The translations under genes and the position numbers were made by a program. Of a DNA stretch of 64,000 nucleotides, positions 62,017-64,000 are shown one piece after another. The notes beneath the pieces are model-generated. The model saw only the letters and a program-made list of their open reading frames with translations. It did no database searches and was not told where the DNA came from. The stretch is from Mesorhizobium sp. M4B.F.Ca.ET.203.01.1.1 (lineage in GTDB: Bacteria > Pseudomonadota > Alphaproteobacteria > Rhizobiales > Rhizobiaceae), in NCBI RefSeq assembly GCF_004791025.1, contig NZ_SRUO01000013.1:120212-184211 (forward strand), written 5' to 3'. Position 1 is the first letter of the stretch, and each line of letters starts with the position of its first letter.

Positions 62017-63014
62017 TGGATGCCGAGATGCGCGAACTGAGCTATGCGCAGGCGATCCAGGAGGCGATGGCGATCGCCATGGAGGCCGACGAGCGCGTCC
62101 TGCTGATGGGCGAGGACATCGGCGTCTATGGCGGCGCCTTCCAGGTGACGGGCGATCTGGTCGAGCGTTTCGGTGTCGACCGGGTGATGGACACGCCGAT
62201 CTCCGAACTCGGCGGCGCCGGTGTCGCCGTCGGCGCGGCGATGACCGGCTTGCGGCCGATCTTCGAATTCCAGTTTTCCGATTTTGCCACGCTTGCCCTG
62301 GAGCAGATCGTCAACCAGGCGGCCAAGATGCGCTTCATGCTGGGCGGCGAGGTCTCGGTGCCGGTGGTGATGCGGTTCCCGGCCGGCTCGGGCACCGGCG
62401 CGGCCGCGCAGCACAGCCAGAGCCTGGAAGCCTGGCTCGGCCATGTGCCGGGGTTGAAGGTGATCCAGCCGGCGACGCCCTACGATGCCAAGGGCATGTT
62501 GTTGGCCGCCATAGCCGATCCCGATCCGGTGATGATCTTCGAGCACAAGCTGCTCTACAAGATGAAGGGGCCGGTGCCCGAGGGCCACTACACGGTGCCG
62601 ATCGGCAAGGCGGATGTCCGGCGCGAGGGAAGCGACCTGACCGTCGTCGCGACCTCGATCATGGTGCACAAGTCACTGGAGGCGGCGCAAGCGCTGCAAG
62701 CCGAAGGCATCGACATCGAGGTGATCGACCTCAGGACCGTGCGGCCGATGGACAAGCGCACCATCATCGAAAGCGTCAAGAAGACCTCGCGGCTGCTTTG
62801 CGTTTACGAGGCGGTGAAGACGCTGGGCGTCGGCGCCGAGGTCAGCGCCATGATCGCCGAGAGCGAGGCCTTCGACTTCCTCGATGCGCCGATCGTGCGG
62901 CTGGGCGGCGCCGAGATACCGATCCCCTACAATCCCGACCTGGAAAGGGCGACCGTTCCGCAAGTGCCCGACATTGTCGCGGCGGCGCGCGATCTGGTCA
63001 GGGGAGCGCGCTAG
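62016..63014 (+). CDS. 2-oxo acid/acetoin dehydrogenase E1 beta subunit
   Basis: A 332-residue subunit starting at ATG 62016, sharing one base with the E1 alpha stop (TGATG); GTG 62013 is an in-frame alternative. Typical E1 beta features: VLLMGEDIGVYGGAFQVTGDL, PISELGGAGVAVGAAMTGLRPIFE, AAAQHSQSLEAWLGHVPGLKV, and a C-terminal transketolase domain (VIDLRTVRPMDKRTI). Forms the heterotetrameric E1 with the preceding gene. Confidence 0.95.
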   Translation: MDAEMRELSYAQAIQEAMAIAMEADERVLLMGEDIGVYGGAFQVTGDLVERFGVDRVMDTPISELGGAGVAVGAAMTGLRPIFEFQFSDFATLALEQIVNQAAKMRFMLGGEVSVPVVMRFPAGSGTGAAAQHSQSLEAWLGHVPGLKVIQPATPYDAKGMLLAAIADPDPVMIFEHKLLYKMKGPVPEGHYTVPIGKADVRREGSDLTVVATSIMVHKSLEAAQALQAEGIDIEVIDLRTVRPMDKRTIIESVKKTSRLLCVYEAVKTLGVGAEVSAMIAESEAFDFLDAPIVRLGGAEIPIPYNPDLERATVPQVPDIVAAARDLVRGAR

Positions 63015-63017
63015 CCG

Positions 63018-64000
63018 ATGCCCGTCGAAGTCATCCTTCCCAAGGTCGACATGGATATGACGACCGGCCAGATCTCGCGCTGGTTTGTCAGCGAGGGTTC
63101 CGTCGTCAAGCAGGGCGACGTGCTGTTCGAGATCGAGACCGACAAGGCGGCGATGGAAATCGATGCGCCGGCGAGCGGCATTCTGCTTGATGTCACCGGC
63201 AAGGAGGGCGTCGACATTCCGGTCGGCGCGCCTGTTGCCTGGATTTATGCTGATGGCGAGGCTTATGGGACTGATGCTGTGGCGAAGCAGGGTGAGGCTC
63301 CAATCTCCCCCCTCGTGGGGGAGATGTCGGCGATGCCGACAGAGGGGGGCGCTGTCTCGCCAGCATCTCATTCTGTCGCGCCCCCCTCTGGCCTGCCGGC
63401 CATCTCCCCCACTAGGGGGGAGATCAGCCAATCGCCGGTGGGCGCACGTGCAACGCCGCTGGCCCGTCGTCTCGCTCGTGAGGCGGGCATCGTGCTTTCC
63501 AATATTGCTGGAACCGGCCCATACGGCCGTGTGGTGAAGGCGGATATCGACGCGGCGATCGGCAACGCCACCCCAAGGGTCGCTGCGGAGGCTCCCGCAG
63601 TTGCATCCGCCGCGGCGCCGAAGGCGATGTCGGACGACCAGGTGCTGAAGCTGTTTGCCGAAGGCTCCTACGAGCTCGTCTCGCACGACAGTATGCGCAA
63701 GACCATCGCGCGCCGCCTGGTCGAGGCCAAGTCAACCATCCCGCATTTCTATCTGACGCTCGACTGCGAGCTCGACGCGCTGTTGGCGCTGCGCACGCAG
63801 CTCAATGCCGCCGCGCCGGTGAAGAAGACCGAGAAGGGCGAGGTTCCAGCCTACAAGCTCTCGGTCAACGACCTGGTGATCAAGGCGATGGCGATGGCGC
63901 TGATGGCGGTGCCGGATGCCAATGCCTCGTGGACCGACAGCGCCATGGTCAAGCACAAGCACGCCGATGTCGGCGTCGCCGTGTCGATCCCTGGCGGCCT
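63018..64000 (+). CDS. Dihydrolipoamide acyltransferase E2 (AcoC/PDH-type), truncated by window end
   Basis: The first 327 codons of an E2 gene, start ATG 63018, three bases after E1 beta. Lipoyl domain ~1-80 with lipoyl-lysine Lys43 in ETDKAAMEI. A linker interrupted in frame by a ~41-residue palindromic repeat element (63303-63424). A peripheral-subunit-binding domain follows (ATPLARRLAREAGI, then GTGPYGRVVKADIDAAI). The catalytic acyltransferase domain starts at HDSMRKTIARRLVEAKSTIPHFY and is cut by the right edge. Transfers the acyl group from E1 to CoA; an E3 gene may lie beyond the window. Confidence 0.94.
   Translation, partial: MPVEVILPKVDMDMTTGQISRWFVSEGSVVKQGDVLFEIETDKAAMEIDAPASGILLDVTGKEGVDIPVGAPVAWIYADGEAYGTDAVAKQGEAPISPLVGEMSAMPTEGGAVSPASHSVAPPSGLPAISPTRGEISQSPVGARATPLARRLAREAGIVLSNIAGTGPYGRVVKADIDAAIGNATPRVAAEAPAVASAAAPKAMSDDQVLKLFAEGSYELVSHDSMRKTIARRLVEAKSTIPHFYLTLDCELDALLALRTQLNAAAPVKKTEKGEVPAYKLSVNDLVIKAMAMALMAVPDANASWTDSAMVKHKHADVGVAVSIPGG
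63303..63424. repeat. Coding palindromic repeat (SPLVGEM-type) inside the E2 gene
   Basis: A ~122-base imperfect palindrome. The left half starts ATCTCCCCCCTCGTGGGGGA; the reverse complement of the right half starts ATCTCCCCCCTAGTGGGGGA, and both continue with GATG and later AGAGGGGGGCGC. Each end is also a small hairpin. The whole reads in frame as ISPLVGEMSAMPTEGG, a spacer, and PPSGLPAISPTRGEI. From general knowledge this is a dispersed element of Mesorhizobium-type genomes that can insert in genes while staying in frame. It falls in the flexible E2 linker, where extra residues are tolerated. Confidence 0.85.

Noticed and set aside
63298..63430. Frameshift or assembly error in E2
   Set aside because: The odd linker sequence stays in frame on both sides and is explained by the palindromic coding repeat.

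Overview
The window reads as a chromosomal segment of a high-GC alphaproteobacterium of the order Rhizobiales, most likely a Mesorhizobium-type rhizobium. The basis is protein style (bacterial transglutaminase-like cysteine peptidase, DUF1036, rhizobial 'imp'-type type VI secretion genes, SorC-regulated ABC sugar transporter) and, at 63303-63424, a coding palindromic repeat of the SPLVGEM type that I associate with Mesorhizobium and relatives. No rRNA, tRNA, CRISPR array, transposase or phage integrase was recognised.

Layout. (1) 1-4.9 kb: unrelated single genes (tail of an unknown CDS, a GNAT-like acyltransferase fused to TPRs, a lipoprotein cysteine peptidase, a glycine-repeat secreted protein, two small ORFs) and a 0.65-kb gap with a strong orphan terminator. 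(2) 4.9-10.8 kb: two caspase-fold (C14) proteins bracketing a small lipoprotein, a DUF6931 protein and an OmpA-domain protein. (3) 11.0-17.2 kb: a minus-strand operon with translational overlaps, PP2C phosphatase > PpkA kinase > DUF1036 protein > M23 peptidase fused to a lytic-transglycosylase-like domain. (4) 17.3-50.5 kb: a complete type VI secretion system (T6SS). The main minus-strand operon runs tssA-B-C-hcp-tssE-F-G-tagH-tssJ-K-L-M-tagF followed by an effector-loading module (DUF2169, inactive ketosynthase-like protein, DUF4150/PAAR effector, possible immunity protein). clpV is divergent from tssA. A plus-strand vgrG unit and a second tagH/tssL/tssM set lie between the effector module and the kinase/phosphatase operon. 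(5) 51.0-64.0 kb: a carbohydrate-type catabolic region: Tat-exported binding protein, two permeases, MalK-type ATPase, PfkB kinase, convergent SorC-family regulator, two uncharacterised proteins, and an operon of a SAF-domain dehydrogenase (COG4091 type) plus acetoin/pyruvate dehydrogenase-like E1 alpha, E1 beta and E2 (the last cut by the window end).

How the parts fit. The T6SS has all core parts (TssA-M, ClpV, VgrG, PAAR) plus a threonine-phosphorylation switch (PpkA, PppA, FHA protein TagH, TagF). It carries two complete TssL/TssM pairs, each TssL ending in an OmpA peptidoglycan-binding domain. The DUF4150 protein is the clearest effector candidate: its C-terminal half is cysteine-rich and fits no toxin family I can name.

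In the catabolic region I found three intergenic inverted repeats with the same geometry (8-bp arms resembling ATGAACAT/ATGTTCAT separated by exactly 20 bp), before the ABC operon, before a hypothetical gene and before the dehydrogenase operon. These look like the operators of one regulon, probably of the local SorC-type regulator.

All family names come from reading motifs by eye; no database search was run. Starts were moved from the longest reading frame to codons with Shine-Dalgarno or stop/start overlap support where these were visible.
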